Assembly (NCBI GenBank): GCA_030418545.1
Contig: QAIB01000010.1
Coordinates: 124,001-188,000, forward strand
From: Xenophilus aerolatus
GTDB lineage: Bacteria; Pseudomonadota; Gammaproteobacteria; Burkholderiales; Burkholderiaceae_C
DNA length: 64,000 nt
Reading direction: 5' to 3'
A program made the position numbers and the translations under genes. Below, piece after piece: positions 25,947-34,890 of the stretch (its first letter is position 1; each line of letters opens with the position of its first letter). The notes under the pieces are model-generated. The model was not told the origin of the DNA. It saw only the letters and a list, made by a program, of their open reading frames with translations, and did no database searches.

Positions 25947-27107
25947 CTACTCGTCGCTGCCCGCGCCCTCTTGCCCTTCGACGCCCTCGGCCTGTTCAGT
26001 CTCGAGCGTGAGCTGACTGGTGTACCCGCCGCTCGCGTCGAGGGAGTGCCGCACGCGGGCGACAATCCACCGCGTCTCATCGATGCGGTCCTTGAAGCCC
26101 GCTACGCGCGCGGGGCGCTGGGGCATGGCGTCCTGCCGGCCGTAGGCGAGGATGATCTCGAAGTCGAAGATGCCGCGCTGGATGCGCATCCACTCGGCGC
26201 GCGCGGCGGCCAGGGCGTCGGCCTCGCTGGCGTAGGTGGTGCGCAGTTCCTTCGCGCGGCCGCTGATGCCGGCGAGGACCGACGAGCGGTGCCCGGTCTT
26301 GATGTTGTTGAACCACGCCTTCACGCCCGAATACGCATCGCGGTCGGCGCGGCTCCAGCGGTGCTGGTCGCCATCGGTGCGGGTGATCAGCAGCACCGGC
26401 AGGGCCTTGCCACTGGCGGTGCGCGCAGCGCGGGCCTGGCTGAACAGGAGCTTGCCGTTCTTCACGGTGCACAGGCAGTCGAAGGTCTTGGCCAGGCGGC
26501 GCAGGAAGGACGCGTCGGACTCGCTCAGCTGGTCGGCGTGCTTGACCTTGCGGCCGGCCACTTCCTTGGCCACCGTCGCTTCGAGGTCGTTGCGCTTGGC
26601 CACGCTGGTGACGATGGCGCCGACAGTGGTGTCGTGCCAGGACTCGTCGCGCAGGCCGCGCAGGCTGTCGATGAGGTCGGCCGCCCGCGCGCGAATGGTG
26701 ATCTGGTCGGGCGTTCCGGAGTGCTCCACGGCCTGCACGGTGTACTTGCCCTTGTCGATCATCCCGACGGGGAAGCCTAGTTCCTCGCTGCCGATCTGGC
26801 GGTAGGGCGCGGCCATGGGCTCGGCGCGCCAGCCGATGGCCACCTCGATCGTGTCGCCGGTGTCGGGCAGCTGCACGGCGCCGTCGTGGTCGCTGACCAC
26901 GAGCTCCAGCTCATCGGAGTCGTTCGCCCGGTCTTCGGTGATGTGCAGGCTGACGAAGCGCGGGCGGATGCGATTGGACACGTTCGCGCCGTTGACGGTG
27001 ATTCGCCAGATGGGCGTGAGGTGCGCCGCCACGCGGCCGCGGCCGATGACGCCGGCGCGCTCTTCGACCTTGGGCAGGCTGCCGGCGATGGTGTCGGTGT
27101 CGGACAT
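25947..27107 (-). CDS. D: P2 gpD-like tail hub protein
   Basis: A 386-residue protein matching P2 gpD (387), the baseplate hub that joins tail tube and spike. Typical segments: ITEDRANDSDELELVVSDHDG near the N-terminus, VGAIVTSVAKRNDLEA, SESDASFLRRLAKTFDCLC in the middle, and the glycine/glutamate-rich end. It is last in the tail operon after U and T. A terminator for the opposing cargo operon lies 18 bases beyond its stop. Confidence 0.93.
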   Translation of the reverse strand: MSDTDTIAGSLPKVEERAGVIGRGRVAAHLTPIWRITVNGANVSNRIRPRFVSLHITEDRANDSDELELVVSDHDGAVQLPDTGDTIEVAIGWRAEPMAAPYRQIGSEELGFPVGMIDKGKYTVQAVEHSGTPDQITIRARAADLIDSLRGLRDESWHDTTVGAIVTSVAKRNDLEATVAKEVAGRKVKHADQLSESDASFLRRLAKTFDCLCTVKNGKLLFSQARAARTASGKALPVLLITRTDGDQHRWSRADRDAYSGVKAWFNNIKTGHRSSVLAGISGRAKELRTTYASEADALAAARAEWMRIQRGIFDFEIILAYGRQDAMPQRPARVAGFKDRIDETRWIVARVRHSLDASGGYTSQLTLETEQAEGVEGQEGAGSDE

Positions 27108-27113
27108 GCGGGC

Positions 27114-27599
27114 CTACACCCCGGACACGCCGAGCGATTCGCCCAGGCTGTTGGCGGCGTCCTGCAGCAGCGCCCCGAGGTCGCCCATGCTGTCGGCGAG
27201 CATCTGGTCGGCGGCTTCCTGCGCGTCCTGATCGACGCGCTTGAGCGTGACCGTGAACTCGATCCGCCGCGCCTCGCCGTTGGGGTAGAAGAGGCTGCGC
27301 GTCTCCTGCAGCTCGGTGATGACGAAGGCGCCGTAGATGGTGCCGGTGCCCTCCACCAGCACCCAGGCCGCGCCCTGGTCGGCCATGAGGCGCAGCACCG
27401 ACAGGCTGACAGGCTGGCCCGCGAACTCGGGGAGCACCACGCCCGTGAGCGTGATGATGTCGTCGCCCGGCCCCAAGTACTGCGAGGCCGGCCGGGCGCC
27501 GACGAGCTGCTGATCGGCGTGGCGCCAGCTGCTGCGGCGCTGGAGTTCCTGATAACTCAGGGTGTCGAGCTGGAAGACGAAGAGGCCGAGGCAGAGCAT
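27114..27599 (-). CDS. U: P2 gpU-like tail protein
   Basis: A 161-residue tail protein; P2 gpU (159) caps or completes the tail. The start MLCLGLFVFQLDTLSYQELQ and the segment GEARRIEFTVTLKRVDQDA are family-typical. Six bases lie between it and T, and six between it and D, as in P2. Confidence 0.92.
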   Translation of the reverse strand: MLCLGLFVFQLDTLSYQELQRRSSWRHADQQLVGARPASQYLGPGDDIITLTGVVLPEFAGQPVSLSVLRLMADQGAAWVLVEGTGTIYGAFVITELQETRSLFYPNGEARRIEFTVTLKRVDQDAQEAADQMLADSMGDLGALLQDAANSLGESLGVSGV

Positions 27600-27605
27600 G
27601 GCGGG

Positions 27606-30233
27606 TCAGTTGTCGTAGTCCATGAACGCGCCGCGGGCCCGGGCGCGCTTGGCGGCGTCGCGGCGGTCGAGCTCGGCGCCCACGGCGCGGGCGAAGTCCT
27701 GCGCATCGGCACCGGCCGGTGCGTTGATGTGGATGGTGATGGTGTCGCCCTGTATCACCACGCCGGCACCGGCGCCGCCGGCCGGTGACGACAGTGGCGG
27801 GCGGGTGTCGAAGCTGGCAGCCATGGCGGGCATGCCGACGGCTGTGGCGCCGGCCATGCCGAGCGCTGCGGCGCGCAGCATGGGGCGGGTGCGATCGATG
27901 CCGAGCGCGGCGCCCTCGACGATGAAGCCGCCGGCTTCCATGAACACGCGCGACGGGGACTTGATGCCGAGCTTTTCCTTGAACCAGCCGATGGTGGCGT
28001 TGGCGGCGCCCTCGATGGCGGTCTGCACGAAGCTCAGCCCGCTCATGATGCCGCTGGCCACGCCTTGGATGATGGCCATGCCGAAGGTGGTGAACTTGCT
28101 CGGCAGCTCGATGCCGAACCAGCTGAGGACGCCGGCGAAGGCCTGGTAGAACAGGCCCAGCGGGGACCAGTTGATGATGGCCTGCGAGATGGTCGACACC
28201 ACGCCCATGAACGAGCCGCCGAGCTGGTCCCAGATGGTCTTGAGGCCGCCGACGATGCCTTCCCAGTTGCGATAGATGAGGAAGGCCGCGCCGGCCAGCA
28301 GCGCGATGGCGATGCCCAGCGGGTTGGCCAGCAGCATGAGGCCCATGCGGCCCACGGCCATCCCCACGCTCAGGAAGGCCGAGCCGAGCCGGCCGAGCAG
28401 GCCGATGCCACCCGACAGCAGCGGGCCGAAGCGGATCATCTGCAGGCCGAACAGGCCCAGGCCGTACCGCACGACGGCGAAGGGGCCGAGCAGAGCGGCG
28501 GCGCCCAGGCTGAGCGCTCCGAAGCCGACGGCGAGCAGGCCGACCCACAGGACGGCCTTGCCGAGGAAGGCAGCGAGGGCGGGGTTCTCACGTGCAAACT
28601 CGGTGACGCGCTGCAGCGCGCTGGAAGCGGTGTTCATCAGGCTGATGTACGTGGGCAGCAGTGCCTTCCCGGCTTCGCGCATGGTGTCGTGGAAGCGGGC
28701 CATCGCCTCGACTTCCTGGCCGCTTACGGTGCTGCGCGCACGGGAGTCGAGTTCGTCGATTCCGAAGGCGCCTGCATTCAGCCCAGCGTTCTTTCGAATC
28801 TGGTCTCGCATCATGAACATCTGCGAGAACAGGCTCGACGCGGTGCGGTTGCTGAAGATGCTCCCGATCGCGTCGTTCACCTGGTCGGTAGTGGTGAGGC
28901 CCTTCGCGGCGAGCGCCGGCAACAGGATCTTCTCCATCCACTCGAATTGGTTGGTGCGAAAGAGATCCGCGCCCTTCAAGGCGCCCGGGTCGAGGAACGA
29001 CACCTGTCCCGCCTTGTCGTGCTTGACCTTCGACTCGTCGCCGATGAGCCCGAACTTCTGCAGGTTCGCTGCGGCGCGCTTCGTCGTGCGGCCCTGATAC
29101 AGGTTCTGGTAGGCGGACATGGTCGCGACGCCGGCGCTCGCGCCGCCCATGATCTGCACGATGGGCTCAAGCTGGTAGTACATGGCCTCGCTCGACAGCG
29201 ACTTCGCGGCAATGCCGCCGCGCTTGATGAAGTCGAGCCATTGCGTCGAGTCGACGCGGCCGCCGGTGGCCGTGATGACTCGCTGCACCATGTCGGCCTG
29301 CTTAGTGAAGTCTTCCTTGCTGTTGAGCCCGTTGCGCGCCTCGATGACCTTGAGCATGTCCATGAACTTGCGTTCGTTCTCGGTGCCCTGCTCTTCACCG
29401 AACATCGCCTTGTTGGCGAACTTCATCTTGGCCAGCGTGGGCATCACCATCTCGGCGTGGTGCACGTCGGCAAAGGCGGTGGTCGCGTCCAGCATCAGCC
29501 CGAGGTTGTCGTTCACGCTGGTGCCGAAGGTCTTCATCCGCTTCGCGTACTCGATCGCCTTGTCGGACTCGGCTTTGCCCAGGCCCAGCGACTCGATGCG
29601 CGCCGTCGTGGTCTCGTACTCGCGCACCTGGTGCAGCGGCTCGGTGACGGCGCGGCGGATGCCGTAGGCGGTGCCCAGGCCTGCCGCCCCGCCCATCGCC
29701 AGGTGGCCGGCCGTGGCGCGGGTGCGGCCGTAGGCCTGCCCGAGCTGCGCGCGGCGGGCGTTCATGTCGGCCAGGGCGCCGAGGCGGGCTTTCTGCTGGG
29801 CGATGGCGCCGTTGGTCGATTCGATCTCGGCCTTCAGGCGGGCCTGATCGCTCGACAGCTTGCCGATGCCGCTGGCGGTGGCGGCGGTGCGAAGCTGCGC
29901 GAGAGCGGCGCGCTGCTTTTCGTAGGCGGCTGTGGCGCGGTCGACCTGCGCCTGCATGGCGCGGGCCTGCTCACTGCTGGCGCCGTAGGAACGTGCGGTG
30001 CTGGCCAGGTTGGCCCGCAGCACCTGCAGGCTGGTGCTCTGGCGCCCGAGCTCGCCCTGCAGCTTGCGGATTCCCTCGACCTGCGCGGCCTGGCCGTTGA
30101 GCAGCTTGAGGGCGTCGCGCGCCTTCTTCAGGCTCTCGGCGGTGGCCTTGCTCTGGGCGTCGAGCGGCTTGAGTTCGTTGACCGCCTTGGTGGCCCCGGC
30201 GAGGATCAGCTTGAGGGTGAGGGGGTTGGTCAT
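27606..30233 (-). CDS. T: P2 gpT-like tail tape measure protein
   Basis: An 875-residue tape measure (P2 gpT is 815). Residues 1-160 are coiled coil (heptads such as LKPLDAQSKATAESLKKARDA); a tape-measure repeat domain follows, and residues about 560-700 carry several hydrophobic, glycine-rich helices that enter the host membrane during DNA injection. The length predicts the tail length. Direct downstream neighbour of E/E', as in P2. Confidence 0.93.
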   Translation of the reverse strand: MTNPLTLKLILAGATKAVNELKPLDAQSKATAESLKKARDALKLLNGQAAQVEGIRKLQGELGRQSTSLQVLRANLASTARSYGASSEQARAMQAQVDRATAAYEKQRAALAQLRTAATASGIGKLSSDQARLKAEIESTNGAIAQQKARLGALADMNARRAQLGQAYGRTRATAGHLAMGGAAGLGTAYGIRRAVTEPLHQVREYETTTARIESLGLGKAESDKAIEYAKRMKTFGTSVNDNLGLMLDATTAFADVHHAEMVMPTLAKMKFANKAMFGEEQGTENERKFMDMLKVIEARNGLNSKEDFTKQADMVQRVITATGGRVDSTQWLDFIKRGGIAAKSLSSEAMYYQLEPIVQIMGGASAGVATMSAYQNLYQGRTTKRAAANLQKFGLIGDESKVKHDKAGQVSFLDPGALKGADLFRTNQFEWMEKILLPALAAKGLTTTDQVNDAIGSIFSNRTASSLFSQMFMMRDQIRKNAGLNAGAFGIDELDSRARSTVSGQEVEAMARFHDTMREAGKALLPTYISLMNTASSALQRVTEFARENPALAAFLGKAVLWVGLLAVGFGALSLGAAALLGPFAVVRYGLGLFGLQMIRFGPLLSGGIGLLGRLGSAFLSVGMAVGRMGLMLLANPLGIAIALLAGAAFLIYRNWEGIVGGLKTIWDQLGGSFMGVVSTISQAIINWSPLGLFYQAFAGVLSWFGIELPSKFTTFGMAIIQGVASGIMSGLSFVQTAIEGAANATIGWFKEKLGIKSPSRVFMEAGGFIVEGAALGIDRTRPMLRAAALGMAGATAVGMPAMAASFDTRPPLSSPAGGAGAGVVIQGDTITIHINAPAGADAQDFARAVGAELDRRDAAKRARARGAFMDYDN

Positions 30234-30246
30234 GGCAGTCGGTGGG

Positions 30247-30713
30247 TCAGTCTTCGTCCTTCTTCGGGGCGTAGCGCTTGCGGGCCGCCTCGCGCCAGTC
30301 CATCAGCTCGCCCAGCGGCATGGGGTCCATGTCGGCCGGGCGCCAGTGGAAGACGAAGGCGCAGTCCGCCATCGCGTCTTCTACGTGCTCTGCAAGACCG
30401 CGTCCCGAATGGACTTCTTGAGCAAAAAACTGATGACGATGCCCCCCGCTTCCGACAGGTCGGCCGGGTCGAGCTGGGCGCACTCGTGGGGCGTCAGGCT
30501 CGGCTGGCTGATGCGCGGCAGCAGCTTGAGCAGTTCGTCGGTGTCGGCCGAGTGCAGGCGTTGCAGCGACAGGCCGCGCAGCTCGCCGGCGTTGGGTTTG
30601 CGCAGCGTGATCTCGGCGATGGCCGTGGTGCCGCGCTGGATGGGCGTGTCGAGAGTGATGGTATTCGGCAGGCTCGGCGCGGGGGCGGTGTCGGGCTGTT
30701 GGGCGTGGTCCAT
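30247..30713 (-). CDS. gpE+E' fusion made by -1 frameshift
   Basis: If ribosomes slip back one base at TTTTTTG (30429 to 30423), the first 97 codons of E join the E' frame, giving FFAQEVHSGRGLAEHVED onward and ending RKRYAPKKDED, about 155 residues in total (P2 E+E' is 142). The E' frame has no convincing start of its own and runs right up to T, as in P2 and lambda (G/GT). The shift is inferred from the conserved slip site and gene layout. Confidence 0.85.
30381..30713 (-). CDS. E: P2 gpE-like tail assembly chaperone
   Basis: A 110-residue protein: LPNTITLDTPIQRG at the start and AGGIVISFLLKKSIRD near the end. It is the unshifted product of the E/E' pair; with gpE+E' it assists assembly around the tape measure. 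The 3' end overlaps the E' frame. A slippery heptamer lies at 30423-30429, within the last 15 codons. Confidence 0.9.
   Translation of the reverse strand: MDHAQQPDTAPAPSLPNTITLDTPIQRGTTAIAEITLRKPNAGELRGLSLQRLHSADTDELLKLLPRISQPSLTPHECAQLDPADLSEAGGIVISFLLKKSIRDAVLQST
30423..30429 (-). promoter_or_regulatory. -1 ribosomal slippery heptamer
   Basis: On the coding strand the bases are T-TTT-TTG in the E frame (after AG), the canonical X-XXY-YYZ arrangement and the same heptamer as in P2. Slippage would join the E and E' frames. No obvious downstream pseudoknot was worked out. Confidence 0.85.
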
Positions 30714-30769
30714 GGTCTGTGCTCAGGTGATGGAGGGATGGGCTGCGGGCGGCGCGGCGGGCGCTGGCG

Positions 30770-31291
30770 TCAGAGGCTGACGCCCAGGCCGATGGCGAAG
30801 CGGATGTCGCTGTACACGTCGACGCCGCCGACCTTGAAGACCATGCCGGGCAGGTCGATCTCGAGCAGGTCCTCGTTCGCGACGGTGACCTTGTAGTAGC
30901 TGAGCCCGATCTTGAATTCGTGCTCGTTGTCGTCGCCGGACTTGGCTTCGTTGGGGTTCCACTCCAGCAGGCGGCCGCGGCAGATGACTTCGACGGCCGT
31001 CACGAGGCCGGTGCTGTCTTCCTGATAGGCGCCGGCGAAGCGGAACTGGCTGGCGCCGACGGTCTGCGCGCCGAGCATGGCGATGAGCTGCGTTTTCAGG
31101 CCGCCGGCCTTGAGCGCGAGCTCCAGCTTTTCGAGGCCGAGCTCGACCTGCACCGGGCCGTGCATTCCGCCGGCGCGATATTCCTCGGTCTTCTTGGTGA
31201 CGGTCGGCAGGGTGACGCTCGGGATTTCGCCGAGCCAGCTTTCGCCGTCGCCGAACATCGCGAAGTTCTTGAGTTTCTTGGGCAGGCCCAT
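30770..31291 (-). CDS. FII: P2 gpFII-like major tail tube protein
   Basis: A 173-residue protein (P2 FII is 172) that polymerises into the inner tail tube. Typical: MGLPKKLKNFAMFGDGESWL at the start, GPVQVELGLEKLELALKAGG, and IDLPGMVFKVGGVDVY near the end. It lies 60 bases after FI and 56 before E. Confidence 0.95.
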   Translation of the reverse strand: MGLPKKLKNFAMFGDGESWLGEIPSVTLPTVTKKTEEYRAGGMHGPVQVELGLEKLELALKAGGLKTQLIAMLGAQTVGASQFRFAGAYQEDSTGLVTAVEVICRGRLLEWNPNEAKSGDDNEHEFKIGLSYYKVTVANEDLLEIDLPGMVFKVGGVDVYSDIRFAIGLGVSL

Positions 31292-31351
31292 GGTCGTTCT
31301 CCTGTGGTCCTATGCGGTGGTGCGGGGTGCTGTCGCTCGATCGCCGTCCGC

Positions 31352-32548
31352 TCAGGCGGCCTGCACGGCCGCGGCGAAGTTGGCGAGGAAGTCGTCGGTG
31401 ATCGTCTGCATGAAGCCCAGGTCTTCCAGCGGCGGTACCGGCGTGTAGCGGTAGCTGATGCGCAGGCGGCCCTGCGCGAGCTCTTCCTTGGGGTTCAGGT
31501 CGGGATTGAGGAAGGCCTCGAAGCCGATCAGGTAGCCGCCGAGCACGAGCTCGCGGCCCTTGGCGTTGATGCTGGCGAGCATGTCCTTGACGAGGCTCGG
31601 GTGCATCGGTTTGTCGACGAAGGTGAAGTGCGCCTCGGCCATCGTGTCGGCCAGCACCTGGGCGGTGCGGGTGTAGTTCTCGAAAAAGAACTTGCCGCCC
31701 TGCGCTTCGGTCGTGCGGTTGCCCCAGAAGCGGTAGCCGCTGCGGTTGATGATCGTCGTGACTTCGAGGCTGTTGAGGTAGGTCGTGTCGCTGCTCGGGC
31801 TCTGCAGGTCGAAGAACACGTCGGCCGTCATGCCCTGCGGGCCGTTGACGACGATGTTCGACAGGGTCTTGTGCCAGCCGATCTGCTGGTCGAGCTTGGC
31901 GCGCAGGCCCAGGGCGTAGGCGGTAGCGGGCACCGGATCGGCCTCGCTGGTGGCGACGTTCCAAGCCAGGAAGTTCGGCCAGATGACCATGAGCTCGCGC
32001 TTGCCGAACTTGGCGCGGTACGTCGTGGCCTCTTCCTTGGTCGTGGCCAAGGCCAGGCCGTCGGCCTTGCGGGCGGCGATGTAGGCGAAGCCGCGCAGCT
32101 GCTCGGCGACGACACCGATCTCGACGGCGACGGCCTCGGTGTCGAGGCCCGGCGCGCCGATGATGCGCGGCTTCACGCCGAGCTGGCCCTGTGCAGCCAG
32201 CAGCGCCTGCAGGCCGGTCTTGAGGCCTCCCGCGGTGGTGGTGCCGATGACGTTGCTGGTGGTGGCCGCGTCGTCGACGCCCGGCTCGACGCGCACGACG
32301 ATGGTGAGTGCCTGGGCCTGCTGGCTGATCGCCTTGAGCGCCTGCGCCAGCGTGCCGGTGGCGCCGGCCTTGCCGATGCTGCCGCCGGGGTTGGTCAGCA
32401 GCACCGGCGTGTTCAGCGGGAAAGCGTCAACGTCGGCCGCTGGGCCCGTGGCCACGATGCCGATGATGGCCGTGCTGACGACGCGAATGGTGGCGCCGCC
32501 TTCGTCGACTTCGAAGACGCGTACGCCGTGGTGGTATTCGGTGGACAT
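31352..32548 (-). CDS. FI: P2 gpFI-like contractile tail sheath protein
   Basis: A 398-residue sheath protein (P2 FI is 396). Signatures: MSTEYHHGVRVFEVDEGGAT, VWPNFL-like VIWPNFLAWN, the central YRFWGNRTTEAQGGKFFFEN segment and INAKGRELVLGGYLIGFEAF near the C-terminus. It shows this phage has a contractile (myovirus) tail. Confidence 0.95.
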   Translation of the reverse strand: MSTEYHHGVRVFEVDEGGATIRVVSTAIIGIVATGPAADVDAFPLNTPVLLTNPGGSIGKAGATGTLAQALKAISQQAQALTIVVRVEPGVDDAATTSNVIGTTTAGGLKTGLQALLAAQGQLGVKPRIIGAPGLDTEAVAVEIGVVAEQLRGFAYIAARKADGLALATTKEEATTYRAKFGKRELMVIWPNFLAWNVATSEADPVPATAYALGLRAKLDQQIGWHKTLSNIVVNGPQGMTADVFFDLQSPSSDTTYLNSLEVTTIINRSGYRFWGNRTTEAQGGKFFFENYTRTAQVLADTMAEAHFTFVDKPMHPSLVKDMLASINAKGRELVLGGYLIGFEAFLNPDLNPKEELAQGRLRISYRYTPVPPLEDLGFMQTITDDFLANFAAAVQAA

Positions 32549-32578
32549 GGTGGATTGCTCCTGTGTGAGACGAAGGGG

Positions 32579-32935
32579 TCAGCCTCGGTGGAGGCCAGAG
32601 GGGTCGGCGCTGTCGAGCAGCTGCACGCGCAGGGCGAGGGCCCAGCGCTGACGCCAGCCGGTGCCGGTGGTGCTGAGCCGCCAGAGGCGGCCCGATAGCG
32701 TCCATTCGCGCGGCCACTCCATGAGCACGAGAGTGCCCAGGATCAGGTGGTAGACGAGGTCGATGAGCAGGCCCTTGGCGAGCACGTAGGTGCCGAAGAC
32801 ACGCTGCCAGCGCGTGAGGGTGCCCTCGTCCCGCAGCATCTTGAGGCGCATGACGGCGACGAAGTGCGTCCACAGCGACAGAGTGCTGTGGGTGAGAAGC
32901 GCCAGCACGAGGACGGCGATGATCGGCGCGGTCAC
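32579..32935 (-). CDS. Membrane protein in the tail region, unknown function
   Basis: A 118-residue protein with a GTG start overlapping the preceding stop (GTGA). An N-terminal hydrophobic helix (APIIAVLVLALLTHSTLSL) and a second, amphipathic hydrophobic region (GLLIDLVYHLILGTLVL) are separated by a basic stretch. It occupies the slot between tail fibre genes and FI, where P2-like phages carry cargo. Function unknown. Confidence 0.7.
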   Translation of the reverse strand: MTAPIIAVLVLALLTHSTLSLWTHFVAVMRLKMLRDEGTLTRWQRVFGTYVLAKGLLIDLVYHLILGTLVLMEWPREWTLSGRLWRLSTTGTGWRQRWALALRVQLLDSADPSGLHRG

Positions 32936-33369
32936 AGTTGGCCCGCCTGGATGAAGAGCTCGTCGAGCCGGCCCGGCGTGAGGCCGAGCTGTGCCGCGAG
33001 CTGCTGCAGGAACGGGGAGCCGCGTTCGTACGTTGGCGCCTTCCACTCGATCTCGGCGCGCCGGCGCTCAATCGGGTCCGAAATACCGGCGATTAGCGCC
33101 TCGGCATCGTCGAGTAGCCCAACTTCCAGCAGTGCCAGGTGGGCTTGACGCTGGCTCACCTGGCTGGGAACCTGCGGCGCGAGCGCCGGACGGACTGTCG
33201 CGATCGGGTGCCCTGCAGCGTCGGCAGTGATGAGCTTGCCCGCAGCCTGCTCGCTGAGCAGCGATTCGTAGCGCGCCCGCGTGATCTCGACGGCGTCGGC
33301 AGGCATGTGCTCGCCATGGATCGCGTCGTCGTAGAAGCCGCCCGAAGACGAGGCGAAGAACAGAGCCAT
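32932..33369 (-). CDS. Tail fibre assembly protein
   Basis: A 145-residue protein. The start MALFFASSSGGFYDDAIHG and ITRARYESLLSEQAAGKLI are typical of phage tail fibre assembly (gpG/Tfa-like) proteins, which chaperone fibre trimerisation. It begins two bases after the fibre gene stop, the usual pairing. Confidence 0.85.
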   Translation of the reverse strand: MALFFASSSGGFYDDAIHGEHMPADAVEITRARYESLLSEQAAGKLITADAAGHPIATVRPALAPQVPSQVSQRQAHLALLEVGLLDDAEALIAGISDPIERRRAEIEWKAPTYERGSPFLQQLAAQLGLTPGRLDELFIQAGQL

Positions 33370-33370
33370 G

Positions 33371-34300
33371 TCAGAACCCCAGGATGATTCCGGACACTGC
33401 GACCGCCCCAAAGGCCGGTGCGTTGCCGATGTTGATTGCGACGAACGACGGGCCCGGGGCGGTGCCCGTGATCCGCTGGCCGAAATTCGAGGTCGCTTCG
33501 TTGACCGGATAGAAGGCCGTCCCGCAGCACAGGTTGGGGAAGGTGGTCGGATACGTGATGCCGATCGTCGCGTCGCCGGACGAGTTGGCGGTGCCCGTGA
33601 TGTTCCGGACCCACTGGAGGATCAGCCCGCCGGGGAGCTTGATGTACCCGCTCGTGCCGAGGGACAGCGGGAACAGCGAGCGCACGAAGGCAGTATTCGC
33701 GAGCCGCTGGCTGTTGTCCGTCGCGGCTTGCGTCGGTGCCGTGGGATTGCCCGTCAGTGCTGGCGAGGCCAGCGGCGCCTTGGTCGCCAGTGCGGCCGTG
33801 ACGGTGGCCGCGAAGTTCGCGTCATTGCCCAGTGCGGCTGCCAGCTCGGCGAGGGTGTCCAGCGCGGCTGGCGAGCTGTTCACCAACGCCGCGATGGCCG
33901 CGGCAATCTTGGCGTTGCCCCGAGGGTCGTTCCAGTACACCGGGTGCGGATCGGCCTTCGCCTCGTGCACCGTGACGGCATCGCCCAGCAGGGCGCCGAG
34001 CTCGGCCTCGGTGTACCCCCAGCGCACCCACTTGGCAGGGTCGGTGCCGGGCTGTGTGCCAGCACTGGTGCCGACGCTCTTCCACGTCTGACCGCCATAG
34101 CTGACATAGGACTCGCCCGCCGGATAGATGAAGTCCGCGCGCCAGGGCGACACGTTGCGGATGCGCTGGTACCGGCCGCGGCTTGCGAGCTGGCGCGGCG
34201 CTAGGTTGTCAATGCCAGCCGGCCCGCCGAGGACCGGGTCGTCCTCTTCGAGCTGGTAGATACCGTCGAACCATTCGTCGGTTTCGTTCAGATTCGCCAT
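33371..34300 (-). CDS. Tail fibre protein (gpH-like)
   Basis: A 309-residue fibre. The N-terminal 100 residues (MANLNETDEWFDGIYQLEED, then YVSYGGQTWKSVGT) attach to the baseplate. The middle has alanine-rich repeats with LASPALTGNPTAPTQ, and the C-terminus is a receptor-binding type fold starting GYIKLPGGLILQWVRN. At 309 residues it is far shorter than P2 gpH (669), so it is probably a compact fibre with its own host range. The start ATG shares a base with the gpI stop. Confidence 0.88.
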   Translation of the reverse strand: MANLNETDEWFDGIYQLEEDDPVLGGPAGIDNLAPRQLASRGRYQRIRNVSPWRADFIYPAGESYVSYGGQTWKSVGTSAGTQPGTDPAKWVRWGYTEAELGALLGDAVTVHEAKADPHPVYWNDPRGNAKIAAAIAALVNSSPAALDTLAELAAALGNDANFAATVTAALATKAPLASPALTGNPTAPTQAATDNSQRLANTAFVRSLFPLSLGTSGYIKLPGGLILQWVRNITGTANSSGDATIGITYPTTFPNLCCGTAFYPVNEATSNFGQRITGTAPGPSFVAINIGNAPAFGAVAVSGIILGF

Positions 34301-34890
34301 CAGGCGCTCCCATGGTTGAAGGCGCCATCGCGACGCGTCGCGCCGTTGTGGCTGTTGGCCACGGCGACATAGCGAAGGCCGACGAGATGGCACCGGGCCG
34401 GCGCGACGGCCGGCAGCAGCTTGCGCAGGCGCTCGGCCTGGGCGTTGGTGATGGGTCGATCGTTGAACACGACCTTGTAGGTGGCCCAGGAGGCGCCCAG
34501 CGAGGCGTGCGGAAACTCACCGTCGCGGCGGATTTCGCCGTTGTGGGTGCGGCCCCCGACGCGCTCGATGATGGTGACTTCGCCGAAGCCGAGGGCACGG
34601 ACGAGGAGCTTGATGGCCCAAGGTGTGCCCTTGCGGCGGTGCACCTCGATGCTGGTGAGGATCAGCTGCCGGCGGGCGTCGTCGGACTTGGCTTCCTGCC
34701 AGGCTTCGACGGACAGCGTCCACGACAGCCACGGCAAGGCGTCGGCCATGCAGAGCAGGGCGGTCCACAGATGGCGCAGGCTGTCGGTGGACAGCGCGTA
34801 GGCCTCAATGCCGGCGAGCGCGGACTCGAGCGGCGTGCGGTTGGGCGGCAGCAGGCGCTGGGAGGCTGTAAGGCTAGTCATCTTCGCCAT
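34300..34890 (-). CDS. I: P2 gpI-like baseplate protein
   Basis: A 196-residue protein (P2 gpI is 176), part of the baseplate wedge. Core: LPWLSWTLSVEAW and RRQLILTSIEVHRRKGTPW, which are diagnostic of the family. Two starts are possible (34890 or 34881), both overlapping the J stop. Confidence 0.92.
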   Translation of the reverse strand: MAKMTSLTASQRLLPPNRTPLESALAGIEAYALSTDSLRHLWTALLCMADALPWLSWTLSVEAWQEAKSDDARRQLILTSIEVHRRKGTPWAIKLLVRALGFGEVTIIERVGGRTHNGEIRRDGEFPHASLGASWATYKVVFNDRPITNAQAERLRKLLPAVAPARCHLVGLRYVAVANSHNGATRRDGAFNHGSA

